A DNA stretch of 64,000 bases from Legionella jamestowniensis (GTDB taxonomy: Bacteria; Pseudomonadota; Gammaproteobacteria; Legionellales; Legionellaceae): contig NZ_LNYG01000013.1 in NCBI RefSeq assembly GCF_001467745.1, forward strand, positions 1,115,354-1,179,353, given 5' to 3'. Shown here one piece after another: positions 8,240 to 18,375 of this stretch (positions are counted from its first letter, which is position 1; every line of letters starts with the position of its first letter). The position numbers and the translations under genes were made by a program. The notes under the pieces were generated by a model. It had not been told where the DNA came from and searched no databases. It saw only the letters and a list, made by a program, of their open reading frames with translations.

Positions 8240-9058
8240 TTATTTTTTTAATCCAGGGACTGAGAAGCGCTGCCTATCCTGTAAGCGTAGCGCAGTTAAT
8301 TGCCCTCCCCATAAACAACCGGTGTCGATGGCATGAAGTGATGAATCTGGCGATTTACCTTCCAAAGCCGCCCAATGTCCAAAAACAATCTCCACCGGTA
8401 TTGGCTTGCGCTCAGGAACCGTATACCAGGGAAGATAATTGGCAGGAGCATCTTTTATTGTTCCCTTATAATCTAGAAGCAAGCAACCCTTGGCGTTACA
8501 AAAACGCATACGTGTAAAATAATTAGTGATCACTCGTAGCCTTGTGAGGCCCGTTAAATCATCGCTCCAGCAGGCAGGCTCATTGCCATACATATGGGCA
8601 AAAAAGTCTGCGTAATTTTCCCCTGACAAAACCAATTCCAATTCACGTGCATACTGTTTTGCTTCTGTTAAACTCCAAACTGGGGGAATACCTGCGTGGC
8701 ACATAACAAGATTCAATGATGTGTCATGACAAAGAATAGACTGCTTACGTAACCAATGCCCCAATTCTTGGCTATCGCTGGCAGCTAATACTGCCTGTAA
8801 ACTATCATCAGGATTTTTGTGAGGGTATCCACCAAATAATCTGTTTAATAAATGTAAATCATGATTACCTAAAGTAATTTGAGGGGTGAGTGATAGGTTT
8901 TTAACAAAACGCAACACGTCGAGGGATTGTGGCCCTCGATTCACCAAATCGCCTACAAACCACAATCGATCATGCTTATCGTCAAAATTAATATGCTCAA
9001 GTAAACGTTGCAAAGGTTCATAACACCCTTGAACATCACCAATTGCATAATCAGGCAC
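8240..9058 (-). CDS. apaH: symmetrical bis(5'-nucleosyl)-tetraphosphatase ApaH
   Basis: A 272-residue phosphoesterase, close to the 280 of the E. coli enzyme. It hydrolyses Ap4A to two ADP, and relatives remove Np4 caps from RNA. The calcineurin-like metal motifs are all present near the N-terminus: GDVQGC (about 7-12), GDLVNRGP (36-43) and GNHDLHLL (64-71), with a downstream His (MCHAG). It overlaps the upstream TraI_2-like gene by eight bases. In E. coli apaH is also cotranscribed with rsmA; here one extra gene sits between them. Confidence 0.95.
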   Translation of the reverse strand: MPDYAIGDVQGCYEPLQRLLEHINFDDKHDRLWFVGDLVNRGPQSLDVLRFVKNLSLTPQITLGNHDLHLLNRLFGGYPHKNPDDSLQAVLAASDSQELGHWLRKQSILCHDTSLNLVMCHAGIPPVWSLTEAKQYARELELVLSGENYADFFAHMYGNEPACWSDDLTGLTRLRVITNYFTRMRFCNAKGCLLLDYKGTIKDAPANYLPWYTVPERKPIPVEIVFGHWAALEGKSPDSSLHAIDTGCLWGGQLTALRLQDRQRFSVPGLKK

Positions 9059-10400
9059 CGTTAGTGACTCCTGGCTTTAACATAGGGGGTACTACTGGTG
9101 TCGTAAGCGGCTGCCACTTACCCGTAGCACTCAAATGAGGCATGGCACTCACTTGCAAATTGGGTTGCTGACGCGTTAAATGACTATGGGATTGCGATTG
9201 ATAAATAAGTTCCGTGGTTGAAATGGTATTGTTCTTTCCAGTATTTAAATGATGGAGTTGCACTTTTGCAGGCAGAGCCACCGCATAATCGGCAAAAACA
9301 ATACCAGTATGCATTTGTTGCGTATGGCTTTGTTCAAAGCGGGAATGAATGCTGCCATCAGGCGCCAAGCGATGTAATCCTAAGGATAAAAAGCCATTCT
9401 GTACGGCTTGCCAATTCTTATATTCAGGATGCTCACGTACAAACAATTTAAACACATCAGGCAACATCAACATACCACCAGGGACCATGAATAAAGGGGC
9501 TTTGTTAATCATAATGCGCCCGCTATCCAGCGCCTTGGTAAGCCACTGAATAAATTCCACGCCCATTTGCTGCTCAATTTCTGTAATGGATTCTGGTGCC
9601 CCGCCTGCAAACGTACTTACACGACCATAACGCCCACTTCTGGCACCATAATTTCGTACCATCATTTGATTAAAATAACGTTGCAAGGCAATGGCGTTCG
9701 CTCTTATAAGGATGGCACCAAGCGTTCCTGCGCCTTGCAAATCCTCATTAAGCAAAGCAAGCCATACCGCTAATACTTGTGGATTTGAAGCAATCCAGGC
9801 AAAACCACCGGCTGGCATAAGTAATCGCGCTAACAATAGATTCAGGCGTTTGCGAAATTCTTCATCCGTTTCTTTTTGAAATTCATAGCTATAATGGCTA
9901 CCCACGGCTACTAAGCTCTCCAGTAGAGGGTTCCACTGCTTAAGGAATTGACCATGGTTATCATAAAGTTCAATAGAGAAATCGATTTGTAACTTCGCAA
10001 TCCCTTGCAATAGGGCAGCAGAAAATAAGGCATACTGCCATAATTTTTGCTCCTCAGTCAGTTCTGCCTGGCCCTCCTGAATGATGTATTGTTTAAACAG
10101 GGAAAGTGCTGCCTCCGTGCGATTCAAGGCATGATCCAGGAATCCCCCTTGCTGTGAATAATAACTATTTGCCGTTTCAGGCAAATTTTGACAATGATTT
10201 ACAAAATTATGCATAAGACTTAAGCACAAGCTATCGAATCGCGCATTTTCTAGAGCACTAGCTTCTCGAATTTGTGTGATGAGGACTTTTCGCTTGTCTT
10301 CGGCCAACAAGAGTGGGGCTTGGACTATGCGCGTTAAATCGCGCAAGGATTTAGCATTTAGCGACTTCGCTTTTTTTCCGTAACGGTGAAACAAAATCAA
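9051..10400 (-). CDS. TraI_2/MobH-like domain protein with degenerate HD motif
   Basis: A 449-residue protein. Residues about 80-200 ([16 protein letters not shown], then [21 protein letters not shown] and WNPL) follow the N-terminal HD-type domain of TraI_2/MobH relaxases. The diagnostic HD pair is replaced: where relatives have LLHDIGK this has LLQGIAK, so a metal-dependent hydrolase activity is unlikely. The middle and C-terminus (about 280-370) resemble the winged-helix domain that often accompanies it. It sits between rsmA and apaH with no other conjugation gene nearby, so it looks domesticated. Function is unknown. Confidence 0.6.
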   Translation of the reverse strand: MILFHRYGKKAKSLNAKSLRDLTRIVQAPLLLAEDKRKVLITQIREASALENARFDSLCLSLMHNFVNHCQNLPETANSYYSQQGGFLDHALNRTEAALSLFKQYIIQEGQAELTEEQKLWQYALFSAALLQGIAKLQIDFSIELYDNHGQFLKQWNPLLESLVAVGSHYSYEFQKETDEEFRKRLNLLLARLLMPAGGFAWIASNPQVLAVWLALLNEDLQGAGTLGAILIRANAIALQRYFNQMMVRNYGARSGRYGRVSTFAGGAPESITEIEQQMGVEFIQWLTKALDSGRIMINKAPLFMVPGGMLMLPDVFKLFVREHPEYKNWQAVQNGFLSLGLHRLAPDGSIHSRFEQSHTQQMHTGIVFADYAVALPAKVQLHHLNTGKNNTISTTELIYQSQSHSHLTRQQPNLQVSAMPHLSATGKWQPLTTPVVPPMLKPGVTNGA

Positions 10401-10434
10401 CCTCCAAGATCAGGCATGTACTATTAATTTTACA

Positions 10435-11202
10435 CTAATTGGTCATAAATTTCGCTATACGAACATAATCACTAATTTCTATCTGTTCAGGGCGCGAAAC
10501 AGGATCAATACCTAATTCAGTCAGCTGAGCTGCACTGAGTACAGACTTTAAGTTGTTTGCCAGCGTTTTGCGTCGCATGGAAAATGCTTGAGCCATTAAC
10601 GACTCTAAGACAGTGAACTCCACCTTCGCATAAGGGGATATACGATAAGGTGTCAGACGAGCAATAGCTGACTCAACCTTCGGCTTGGGATAAAAAGCCT
10701 CAGGTGGTACATCAAACAAATACTCCACTTCACAATGATATTGCAACATAACACTCAGTCGTCCATAAGCCTTCGTACCTGGATTCGCACACATGCGTAA
10801 AACGACTTCTTTTTGTAGCATAAAATGCATGTCATCAATAAATGGGGCATAATCAAGCAAATGCAAGAGTAACGGTGTTGAAATGTTGTAGGGTAGATTT
10901 CCTATTATCCGCAGATGTTCGCCCCATTGACTGTAGTCAACAGTCAATGCATCACCGGCAATCAAATGCAATTTTTTAGCAGCAGGCAACGATTGCAGAT
11001 GATTCTGTAAATCTTTATCAATTTCAATCGCGATTAACTGATTTAATTGCCGCAATAAAGGCCCTGTTAATGCACCAAGTCCTGGGCCGATTTCAATCAC
11101 CTTATCCTTTTCTTTTAAATTTAGCGCGCTCAAAATTTTGTAAATAACAGCGTTATCTTGCAAGAAATTTTGGCCAAAGCGCTTACGAGGTTGATGTTTC
11201 AC
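10435..11202 (-). CDS. rsmA: 16S rRNA (A1518/A1519-N6)-dimethyltransferase RsmA (KsgA)
   Basis: A 255-residue SAM-dependent methyltransferase that dimethylates two adenines in helix 45 during 30S maturation. Seen: RKRFGQNFL at the start, the SAM loop [12 protein letters not shown] (about 36-47), IAIEIDKDL, the catalytic NLPYNIS (about 101-107) and PKPKVES. Length matches the family. Loss of KsgA gives kasugamycin resistance in other bacteria; nothing here suggests loss. First gene of the rsmA-TraI_2-apaH run. Confidence 0.96.
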   Translation of the reverse strand: MKHQPRKRFGQNFLQDNAVIYKILSALNLKEKDKVIEIGPGLGALTGPLLRQLNQLIAIEIDKDLQNHLQSLPAAKKLHLIAGDALTVDYSQWGEHLRIIGNLPYNISTPLLLHLLDYAPFIDDMHFMLQKEVVLRMCANPGTKAYGRLSVMLQYHCEVEYLFDVPPEAFYPKPKVESAIARLTPYRISPYAKVEFTVLESLMAQAFSMRRKTLANNLKSVLSAAQLTELGIDPVSRPEQIEISDYVRIAKFMTN

Positions 11203-11261
11203 TTTTTTTCACCTAAAAACGAAGCAAAAATTATAGCAAACTCTTAGGGGGGACTATAGTA

Positions 11262-13304
11262 TTAACCATTATTTTTATAAATTTTTACCCTGTCTTTTCC
11301 TGCCTGTTTAGCTGCATAAAGCGCTTGGTCTGCAGCTTTGATTATATCATCAATCGTCGCACCATGTTTTGGTGCTTCTGCGACACCGATTGAAATGGTT
11401 ACCTGGGCTAATTGTTGGTTTTTATAAGTAACGGGGGTATCTTTTAATAATTCACGAAACTGATCGAGTTTCTTCGCAGCAGGCTCTAAAGTGGTATTTA
11501 ATAATGCAACAACAAATTCTTCGCCGCCAAAGCGAAAAGCAATATCACTATCCCGAAAATTACTCTTTAACAATTGGCCAAGCAACCGAAGTACTTCATC
11601 GCCGGCTAAATGACTATAGGTGTCATTGAAGTTTTTAAAGTTATCGAGATCTAACATAGCGATGCACAACGTATTTTTTTCACGAGCAAGCCTTATCAGC
11701 TCTCTAGATAACAAATCATTTAAATAGCGGCGATTATATAAACCGGTTAGGGGATCATGTAAAGAAAGCTCGTTTAGCGAGGAGCGCAAATTAATATTGG
11801 CAAGCGCCAGTTTCACAATATTGCTAAAAGAAACAGCCATGTCTTTTTGATGTTGTGTTAATCGTCTACCCACAGGTGCAAATAAATGAATAACGCCTAT
11901 TAGTTCATTTTGCACAATCAAAGGTAGCCCTATATTTCCACCCGGTGGAGGTTGAAGGTAATGATGGCATGGAATACTTTTTTGCGGATTATCAACCGAA
12001 ATGATATCAGCTTCTCGAAGTACAAAACAATCCAGGGGCAAAGAGGTTTTGGTTAATAATTGCTGCTCCCCCCATTGCAGCACCGTCTCTACTTGATTAA
12101 TGGCTTTATTAAATATCATTAATCCTCCACTTAAGCCCGGAAACAGATCTTGAGCGACCAAACGAATGCGGGGATAGGCTTCCTCCGCTGAAATACAAAT
12201 CTGCAGTGAACGATTCAATTTGTTTAATAAATTTTCATCATGTTCTAATAGTTTTAATTCATTCAACGTTTCCAAGGTTTTTTCATTGAGCTGTCGCATT
12301 TTTTCTTCATTTTCAATACGATCACTGACATCTTTCATCTGCAAAATAAAGTTAACAGGTTCACCCTGATCATCGCGGATAAGCGATAAACTCACCATCG
12401 CCCAGATAATACTTCCGTCTTTACGTATAAAACGTTTCTCAAGGTGGGAAATACGCATCTCTCCCTTAAGAATTTTTGTCATGAATTCTTTTGTTATAGC
12501 CAAGTCATCACGGTAGGTAATTTCCAGAATATTTTTATTGTTTAATTCGTGATCATTGTAGCCAAGAATATCTTGTAGAGTTTGATTAGCGTGAATACAG
12601 TTACCCTCTGGTGAAACGATAGCCATACCAATGGGCGCATTTTCAATCGTATTACGGAAGTTTTCTTCACTGCGTTTTAAATCATGCAGCAGGTTTGAGC
12701 TGTATAATTCCAGGTAAATGGATTTGAGGAGAGATTTATTTGCCGCGGCAGTCGAAAAAATTACCAAAGAAACATAGAGAATTACCGCTAAAAAAAGGAT
12801 AACGGAAAGCGAGTCGGTAATGGATACCGATAAAACAAGCATCACTAGCCAGATAGGTGTCATGAAGCCTAGATAAGCCCAGTGATAGGTGAGTAACTTA
12901 GCTGCCGGGGCTCCCAGTAAACCGGTTAAATAAACAAAAATAACAACACGCACCAGCGGATCATTGACATAAATAAATAATAATCCTCCCATCCCCCATA
13001 AAATACCGGATTGAAGATTATTCAAGATGAAATATTTTTTCCAAAAAGAGGGATATCGCAACGCTGGCCGTTTTTTTTCTTGATGATAATAAAATATCAT
13101 TACCGCTCGTAGCACATCGTTTACTACTATCATTAGAATGACCCAGCTAATGACCATCATTGAATTAGTGCTGTGCGGCCATATCAACGATGTATACAGA
13201 AGGACTGCCAGGAAATCCGCCAGGATGATAAAATGAAATTTTTTATAGGATTCACTAATTAATCTTTCTTCTATTTGTGACTTGGAAACCCCGGGAAAAT
13301 CCAT
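11262..13304 (-). CDS. membrane diguanylate cyclase with PAS and GAF domains
   Basis: A 680-residue sensor. About six N-terminal helices (residues 25-200) anchor it in the inner membrane. A PAS domain with PAC motif follows (about 215-335), then a GAF-like domain (about 370-500) and a GGDEF domain at the end. The active-site motif is GGEEF within AFRFGGEEFVVAL, preceded by DPLTGLYNRR, so c-di-GMP synthesis is expected. No EAL domain is present. The frame extends to an ATG at 13352, but the ATG at 13304 has GAGGA seven bases upstream and is preferred. Divergent from tatC. Confidence 0.88.
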   Translation of the reverse strand: MDFPGVSKSQIEERLISESYKKFHFIILADFLAVLLYTSLIWPHSTNSMMVISWVILMIVVNDVLRAVMIFYYHQEKKRPALRYPSFWKKYFILNNLQSGILWGMGGLLFIYVNDPLVRVVIFVYLTGLLGAPAAKLLTYHWAYLGFMTPIWLVMLVLSVSITDSLSVILFLAVILYVSLVIFSTAAANKSLLKSIYLELYSSNLLHDLKRSEENFRNTIENAPIGMAIVSPEGNCIHANQTLQDILGYNDHELNNKNILEITYRDDLAITKEFMTKILKGEMRISHLEKRFIRKDGSIIWAMVSLSLIRDDQGEPVNFILQMKDVSDRIENEEKMRQLNEKTLETLNELKLLEHDENLLNKLNRSLQICISAEEAYPRIRLVAQDLFPGLSGGLMIFNKAINQVETVLQWGEQQLLTKTSLPLDCFVLREADIISVDNPQKSIPCHHYLQPPPGGNIGLPLIVQNELIGVIHLFAPVGRRLTQHQKDMAVSFSNIVKLALANINLRSSLNELSLHDPLTGLYNRRYLNDLLSRELIRLAREKNTLCIAMLDLDNFKNFNDTYSHLAGDEVLRLLGQLLKSNFRDSDIAFRFGGEEFVVALLNTTLEPAAKKLDQFRELLKDTPVTYKNQQLAQVTISIGVAEAPKHGATIDDIIKAADQALYAAKQAGKDRVKIYKNNG

Positions 13305-13565
13305 TATTTGTTCCTCTTCGGTATTTAACGGGTATTGCCTCGGTGAATACATTCGGTTGTATTAACTGGTCTTGGTCATTATTTTTATAACTATAGCAGC
13401 AACATCCAAGGACGTCATTGGGGCTCCCTTCTTTTGGGACAAGCATCAGGAGTTCTAGGACCACATTCAAGAGTAGTTTAAAAAGCAGTTAAAAAATATC
13501 AATTGCAATGGTTAAATAGAAAGGACAAGCTAACTGGAACTCATCAAAAGAAGAGTCATTAAACC

Positions 13566-14291
13566 ATGTTGAATCATCTGTTAGAACTTCGCCGTCGTGC
13601 TATCTATGTTTTAGTTTTTTTTGTAGTATTTTTTGGTGGCTTCTTTTTCTTCGCCAACCACTTATTTCAAATCTTGGTTGCTCCTTTATTGCAGGCATTG
13701 GGTAGTCATGATTCATTAATTGCAACGCAGATCACTTCACCCGTATTAACACCGCTTAAACTCGCTGTGAACGCTGCGGTACTTTGTACCTCGCCCTTTA
13801 TTTTATTGCAACTTTGGCAGTTTGTCGCACCCGCCTTATATCATCACGAGCGCTATAATCTGCGATTTTTTTTGTTTATCAGTTTGACCCTTTTTTTATT
13901 GGGGCTGTTATTTTGTTACTTTGTTGTACTACCTTTCATGTTTCAATTTTTTGCCAATGCGGTTCCTTCTGGTGTTCGATTGTTACCGGATATAGCTTAT
14001 GCCCTAGATTTTATTACACGCATGTTAATGGTATTCGGTTTTTGTTTTCAAATCCCGCTACTGTGTCTTATCCTGGTTCGATTGGGGTGGGCAGATCTTG
14101 TTTTACTTAAACAAATTAGGCCTTATGTCATTGTTGCGGCCTTTACGATGGGAATGTTACTAACACCCCCCGATGTTTTGTCACAAATTATGCTGGCTGT
14201 CCCACTCTGCTTGCTTTATGAACTCGGCCTTCTTTTAGCAGCCTTCGCCCAAACCTCCAAACTTAAGAAAATGGTAGCAACCAAAGAATAA
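13566..14291 (+). CDS. tatC: twin-arginine translocase subunit TatC
   Basis: A 241-residue protein with six membrane helices. It begins HLLELRRRAIY, which matches the conserved HLxELRxR cytoplasmic signal-binding start; SPVLTPLKLA and FxLPLxxxxL-like segments follow the family. TatC recognises the twin-arginine signal of folded exported proteins. tatA and tatB are not adjacent, unlike the tatABC operon of E. coli. The last 29 bases overlap the 3' end of the convergent membrane-protein gene. Confidence 0.93.
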   Translation: MLNHLLELRRRAIYVLVFFVVFFGGFFFFANHLFQILVAPLLQALGSHDSLIATQITSPVLTPLKLAVNAAVLCTSPFILLQLWQFVAPALYHHERYNLRFFLFISLTLFLLGLLFCYFVVLPFMFQFFANAVPSGVRLLPDIAYALDFITRMLMVFGFCFQIPLLCLILVRLGWADLVLLKQIRPYVIVAAFTMGMLLTPPDVLSQIMLAVPLCLLYELGLLLAAFAQTSKLKKMVATKE

Positions 14292-15360
14292 GGGTATTGA
14301 TTAAACCTTGAAACACAATGACCACTAGCAGTGCCAATATGACTAGGTATCTATCCAGGTAATAACCAAAGCCTGGATTAACTGGTACAAAAGGGTCCTT
14401 ATCTTGCAGCCAACGACTAACCGCACTACAAACCGGCAGGTATAACAGGGCGACAATTTCTATGAATATGCGCGCTTCCATAAAGTTACCCACCAGTAAT
14501 AGCATTAAAAAATAAACTAAAGCGACATATCGTAGCGGGCGATATTGCCAAGGGATGTAGTCATAAAAGGCAAACCAGAATAAAGGCAATCCAGCAAAAC
14601 AAAAAATAAATAATAAAAGATGTTCTTCTGCAAAAAGCCAAGCCAGATTGACTTCAAAATGAGTATAATGAGAGCCTCGATAGTATAACTCAACGACGGT
14701 CCCTGGAAGATCTTGTGTTAACCATAAAACAATGAATCGGGCTATTCCATAAGCCAAAATTGACAGTAATAGTGGTCTAATCACCGTTGATAAACGTTGC
14801 CAATGAAGCGCAGGAATAAGTAATATTAATAAAAAACTGCTTTCTCGATTAAAAGTAGCTAAAAATACTAAAGGGATAAAATATAGCCATTGAGCACGAA
14901 GGCAACATAAAAAACCAACCATCATAAAAAGAAGCGAAGCCGTATCATAGGGATAATAAACTGTAGCTTCTCCTGCAATGGCATAACGATAATTTACTAC
15001 AGTCACTAACGGAAGTAATAAAATGAATAGCCAACTTAACACTTGCGCCTGACGAGGATTAAACGCTTGTTGCAATAGTCTTATCAGTGTCAGATAAGTC
15101 AAACTAATTGTGATCAACTCAAGTATTAAAAATAACTCATTTACTTCCAGGGGTATAAAAAACTCCATTCCGCGCGCCAGCGCTGGCATTAACAATCGCT
15201 GACCGAAAGGCAGACGAGCTGAAAATTCAAACAATTGTTGGAAGGTTGCATCAATGTAACGACCAGTCAGCTTGATATGAAGAAAAGCATAACCAATTAG
15301 CAGCGTAATCGTTATAAACCGGAGTTTATAGACTCGTAAATCCTTTTCCATCCGCTTCAT
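14263..15360 (-). CDS. polytopic membrane protein of unknown function
   Basis: A 365-residue protein with about nine hydrophobic helices. Loops contain ARLPFGQRLLMPALARGMEF and an NRESSF motif on the outer side of a helix. The layout recalls GT-C-fold glycosyltransferase-like or EpsG-like membrane proteins, but no catalytic DxD-type motif is clear, so no activity is claimed. Its C-terminus converges with and overlaps tatC. The ATG at 15360 begins MKRMEKDLR; an internal Met at residue 4 is an alternative start. Confidence 0.7.
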   Translation of the reverse strand: MKRMEKDLRVYKLRFITITLLIGYAFLHIKLTGRYIDATFQQLFEFSARLPFGQRLLMPALARGMEFFIPLEVNELFLILELITISLTYLTLIRLLQQAFNPRQAQVLSWLFILLLPLVTVVNYRYAIAGEATVYYPYDTASLLFMMVGFLCCLRAQWLYFIPLVFLATFNRESSFLLILLIPALHWQRLSTVIRPLLLSILAYGIARFIVLWLTQDLPGTVVELYYRGSHYTHFEVNLAWLFAEEHLLLFIFCFAGLPLFWFAFYDYIPWQYRPLRYVALVYFLMLLLVGNFMEARIFIEIVALLYLPVCSAVSRWLQDKDPFVPVNPGFGYYLDRYLVILALLVVIVFQGLINTLILWLLPFS

Positions 15361-15436
15361 GATTTTTTATTCAAGATTCATCGAGGCTAACCGATATCAC
15401 CCTTAAAAGGCAAGAACAGCCTAAAAGGTGGAGCAC

Positions 15437-15751
15437 ATGATGAACAAATCCGCAAAATTTAACGTGGGTGATTGCGTAATTCATAAACAACAAGGCTATC
15501 GCGCCGTAATCATTGATATTGATCCTTTTTTTCAACCCTCAGGGCGTATTAATCCTCAAATGCACAAACGCGAATTTGCAACACGCAACCCCTGGTATCG
15601 CCTTCTGGTTGATGAGAGTAGTCAAATGACTTATGTCGAGGAATGCTTGTTAGTTAAAGATTGCAGTAACCAGACCATTGATAATCCGCACATTCGCCAC
15701 TATTTACACGAAAATCAGGGCAACTATCATAGCAATAGTCGCCAACATTAA
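15437..15751 (+). CDS. hspQ: heat shock protein HspQ
   Basis: A 104-residue protein with the YccV/hemimethylated-DNA-binding fold. Key segments are AKFNVGDCVIHKQQGYRAVIID, NPWYRLLVDE and TYVEECLL. In enterobacteria HspQ is an adaptor and specificity factor for Lon and is heat-induced. The frame can start at a GTG at 15428, but GGTGGAG lies just upstream of the ATG-ATG pair at 15437/15440, so an ATG is preferred. It converges on the small membrane protein with five bases between the stops. Confidence 0.9.
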   Translation: MMNKSAKFNVGDCVIHKQQGYRAVIIDIDPFFQPSGRINPQMHKREFATRNPWYRLLVDESSQMTYVEECLLVKDCSNQTIDNPHIRHYLHENQGNYHSNSRQH

Positions 15752-15756
15752 ACCAT

Positions 15757-15951
15757 TTAAGTATGTCTTACCATAAAAACCAATAAGGCGACAAAAGCGA
15801 TTAAAATTAAAGCCAGCATTCCCATAGTGGCAAAACTTTTGCTAAAGTTTTCCCGACTAAATAGCTCTGGCCGTCCTTTAATAGCTCGGTATAAAATCCA
15901 TACAATAAGTCCGGCACCAAGAATCCCAAGGATTTGATACAAGGTTTCCAT
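15757..15951 (-). CDS. small two-helix membrane protein
   Basis: A 64-residue protein with hydrophobic helices at about residues 6-22 and 42-61, separated by a charged stretch (KGRPELFSRENFSKS). Its ATG overlaps the stop region of the flavin reductase gene at base 15951, so the two are translationally coupled. No family is recognised; small hydrophobic proteins at the end of ubiD-fre operons may help membrane association, which is a guess. Confidence 0.65.
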   Translation of the reverse strand: METLYQILGILGAGLIVWILYRAIKGRPELFSRENFSKSFATMGMLALILIAFVALLVFMVRHT

Positions 15952-16655
15952 TATTCTTCCCCTTTTATTTCTTCAAAAGCAAACGCATCTGAAAATAGCT
16001 GTTCACGTGGAACCCCTTGTTCCAACAAAATATCACGTATGGCATACACCATGTCGAATGGTCCGGCAATGACTATTTGCCATAGTTGAAGATCACTGGA
16101 ATGATGGTCCAGAATCACAGAGGCCAACGTTTCTTTACTAGTATTGGACAGCAACGAAAAGTAATGAAAATGCTCTACATGTGCTTGCCATTGCATTACT
16201 TTTTCATCCATGTATAAATCACTTTGCGAGCGGGCCCCCCAGAATAACTCAAATGGGCGTTTATCTCCTGTGGCCAGCAACTGTTCGATCATCGCTTTGA
16301 TTGGCGCAAAGCCTGTTCCCCCTGCAATAAACAAGATAGGTCGCTGTGGAGAAAGTTTATCCAGATGGCAATTGCCCTGTGGCACACGTATCTTTACAGC
16401 TCCCTTTTGTTTAATTTCAGCCAGGAGTTGCAGGTTAGCTGCATTATCCTGGCTATGCCGGATATGTAATTCGTAATGATGCGAACCTAAAGGTGCATTA
16501 GCTATCGAGTAGCTCAGCTCGCCATCCTCAGTAATGATTTGTAGATATTGCCCAGGTTGATAATCAAGGTATTTTGCAGGTTTTAATACGACCTGCAAGA
16601 TGCTGTCAGTAAGCGGTGTTATCCGCTCTACTTGAGCGGTAATCGATTTATTCAT
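15951..16655 (-). CDS. fre: NAD(P)H-flavin reductase (Fre/LuxG family)
   Basis: A 234-residue ferredoxin-reductase-like enzyme with the flavin site YQPGQYLQI and SYSIANAP, the nucleotide-binding loop LFIAGGTGFAPIKAMIEQ and the terminal family motif IAGPFDMVYAIRD. E. coli Fre is 233 residues. It supplies reduced FMN and other flavins. The ATG at 16655 overlaps the ubiD stop by one base (TGATG). That coupling makes sense because UbiD uses a prenylated FMN cofactor and ubiquinone synthesis depends on reduced flavin chemistry. The longer frame reaching back into ubiD is rejected. Confidence 0.88.
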   Translation of the reverse strand: MNKSITAQVERITPLTDSILQVVLKPAKYLDYQPGQYLQIITEDGELSYSIANAPLGSHHYELHIRHSQDNAANLQLLAEIKQKGAVKIRVPQGNCHLDKLSPQRPILFIAGGTGFAPIKAMIEQLLATGDKRPFELFWGARSQSDLYMDEKVMQWQAHVEHFHYFSLLSNTSKETLASVILDHHSSDLQLWQIVIAGPFDMVYAIRDILLEQGVPREQLFSDAFAFEEIKGEE

Positions 16656-18121
16656 CAATCTAATCCTAACTCTGGCCAATAGGCTTCCACTTGTTGCAAT
16701 ACATCGTTTGTCATAACAATCGGCCTTCCCCATTCCCTTTGTGTTTCCCCAGGCCATTTACTGGTAGCATCCAGCCCCATTTTTGAACCCAATCCAGAAA
16801 TTGGTGAAGCAAAATCAAGATAGTCAATGGGTGTATTGTCAATCATTACCGTATCACGGGCAGGGTCCATCCTGGTTGTCATTGCCCAAATAACATCTTG
16901 CCAATTTCGTGCATTAATATCATCATCACAGACAATAACGAATTTGGTATACATAAACTGCCGTAGAAAAGACCAAACAGCCATCATGATTCGCTTGGCG
17001 TGACCTGGATATTGTTTTTTAATAGTGACCACTGCCAGGCGATAGGAGCAACCCTCTGGCGGTAAATAAAAGTCTACAATTTCCGGGAATTGTTTTTGTA
17101 GCAAGGGCACGAAAACTTCATTGAGCGCCAAACCAAGAATAGCAGGCTCGTCTGGCGGGCGTCCGGTGTAAGTGCTATGGTAAATGGGTTTTTCACGGTG
17201 GGTAATACGCTCCACCGTAAAGATTGGGAACGATTGGACTTCATTGTAGTAGCCGGTATGATCACCAAAAGGTCCTTCGTCCGCTTCCAAGCCTGGTTCA
17301 AGATAACCTTCCAAAATTATTTCCGCCGTAGCGGGTACATGCAAATCATTACCAATACAGGAAATAAGTTGAGTTCGCTGTCCTCGTAGTAGTCCAGCAA
17401 ATGCATATTCCGACAATGTATCAGGAACGGGTGTCACTGCAGCCAGTATGGTCGCAGGATCAGCGCCTAAGGTTACAGAAATTGGAAAACGCTCTCCAGG
17501 ATGAACCTCTTGCCAGGCTTGATAGTCTAATGCGCCTCCTCGGTGAGACAGCCATCGCATAATCAGTTTATTTTTAGCGATCACTTGCTGGCGATAAATA
17601 CCTAAATTCTCGCGATTTTGATAAGGGCCCTTCGTGGTCACCAACCCCCAGGTAATCAATGGTGCTGCATCACCTGGCCAACAAGTTTGGATGGGCAGGC
17701 GGAAAAGATCCACCTCCTCGTTCTCCCAGACATAAGCTTGACAGGAAGCCGATCTTACATACTTGGGTGCCATGTTTAATGCTTGTTTTAATAAGGGCAG
17801 TTTGGCAAATGCGTCTTTAACTCCCTTTGGTGGTTCAGGTTCTTTTAAAGCTGCGAGTAATTGACCTACTTCTCGTAATGCATGAATTGTCTCTTCACCC
17901 ATACCTAAAGCTACGCGCTCTACTGTGCCAAACAGGTTGGTTAGAACTGGTATGTCATAACCTTTAGGATTCGTAAAAAAAAGGGCAGGCCCGTCCGCTC
18001 GCAACACCTTGTCACTGACGACAGTCATTTCAAGATAAGGAGAGACAGGGTAATCAATACGTTTAAGTAGAAAACGAGCTTCTAATTGTGCAATAAAATC
18101 ACGAAGATCAGCATATTTCAT
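16655..18121 (-). CDS. ubiD: 4-hydroxy-3-polyprenylbenzoate decarboxylase UbiD
   Basis: A 488-residue decarboxylase of ubiquinone synthesis that uses prenylated FMN made by UbiX. It matches UbiD throughout: the start [21 protein letters not shown], the cofactor region GIYRQQVI and [25 protein letters not shown] with the catalytic acidic region, and the C-terminal [22 protein letters not shown]. Length is close to the E. coli protein (497). First gene of a ubiD-fre-small membrane protein operon. Confidence 0.96.
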   Translation of the reverse strand: MKYADLRDFIAQLEARFLLKRIDYPVSPYLEMTVVSDKVLRADGPALFFTNPKGYDIPVLTNLFGTVERVALGMGEETIHALREVGQLLAALKEPEPPKGVKDAFAKLPLLKQALNMAPKYVRSASCQAYVWENEEVDLFRLPIQTCWPGDAAPLITWGLVTTKGPYQNRENLGIYRQQVIAKNKLIMRWLSHRGGALDYQAWQEVHPGERFPISVTLGADPATILAAVTPVPDTLSEYAFAGLLRGQRTQLISCIGNDLHVPATAEIILEGYLEPGLEADEGPFGDHTGYYNEVQSFPIFTVERITHREKPIYHSTYTGRPPDEPAILGLALNEVFVPLLQKQFPEIVDFYLPPEGCSYRLAVVTIKKQYPGHAKRIMMAVWSFLRQFMYTKFVIVCDDDINARNWQDVIWAMTTRMDPARDTVMIDNTPIDYLDFASPISGLGSKMGLDATSKWPGETQREWGRPIVMTNDVLQQVEAYWPELGLD

Positions 18122-18264
18122 AATTACTTTTTAAAAATAAAATTCTACTGATTATCGCATAAGGCTGTAATAGACAGAAACAATTCAAGTTTACATTTGT
18201 CCTAGAATCACGCTCTGCGTTATTTTGGCAGATAGGTTGGTTGAAACGAGCAACCTATTTTACG

Positions 18265-18348
18265 ACGTCATTCTGAGCGAAGCGAAGAATCTCCTTATTA
18301 CCATCGAGTGTTACCAATGGAGATTCTTCGCTTCGCTCAGAATGACGT
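18265..18348. repeat. 30-bp perfect inverted repeat (REP-like palindrome) between rho and ubiD
   Basis: Left arm 18265-18294 and right arm 18319-18348 are exact reverse complements, separated by 24 bases. The arms contain the core TCATTCTGAGCGAAGCGAAG and end ACGT on the outside. An RNA from either strand would form a very stable stem. It lies beyond the ends of rho (leftward, stop at 18376) and upstream of ubiD, so it may terminate or protect the rho transcript. From memory, this GAGCGAAGCGAAGAAT palindrome recurs between genes in unrelated bacteria; copy number here cannot be checked. No gene is seen in 18122-18375. Confidence 0.8.
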
Positions 18349-18375
18349 AAGATTAAGAGCAGTGCCTATAGACAG

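Noticed and set aside
13255-13470. 71-codon leftward frame upstream of the GGDEF gene
   Set aside because: It overlaps the start of the sensor gene in another frame and has no ribosome site or recognisable product.
16656-16757. upstream extension of the flavin reductase into ubiD
   Set aside because: Fre proteins start at MNKSIT-like sequence; the TGATG overlap with ubiD gives the right length.
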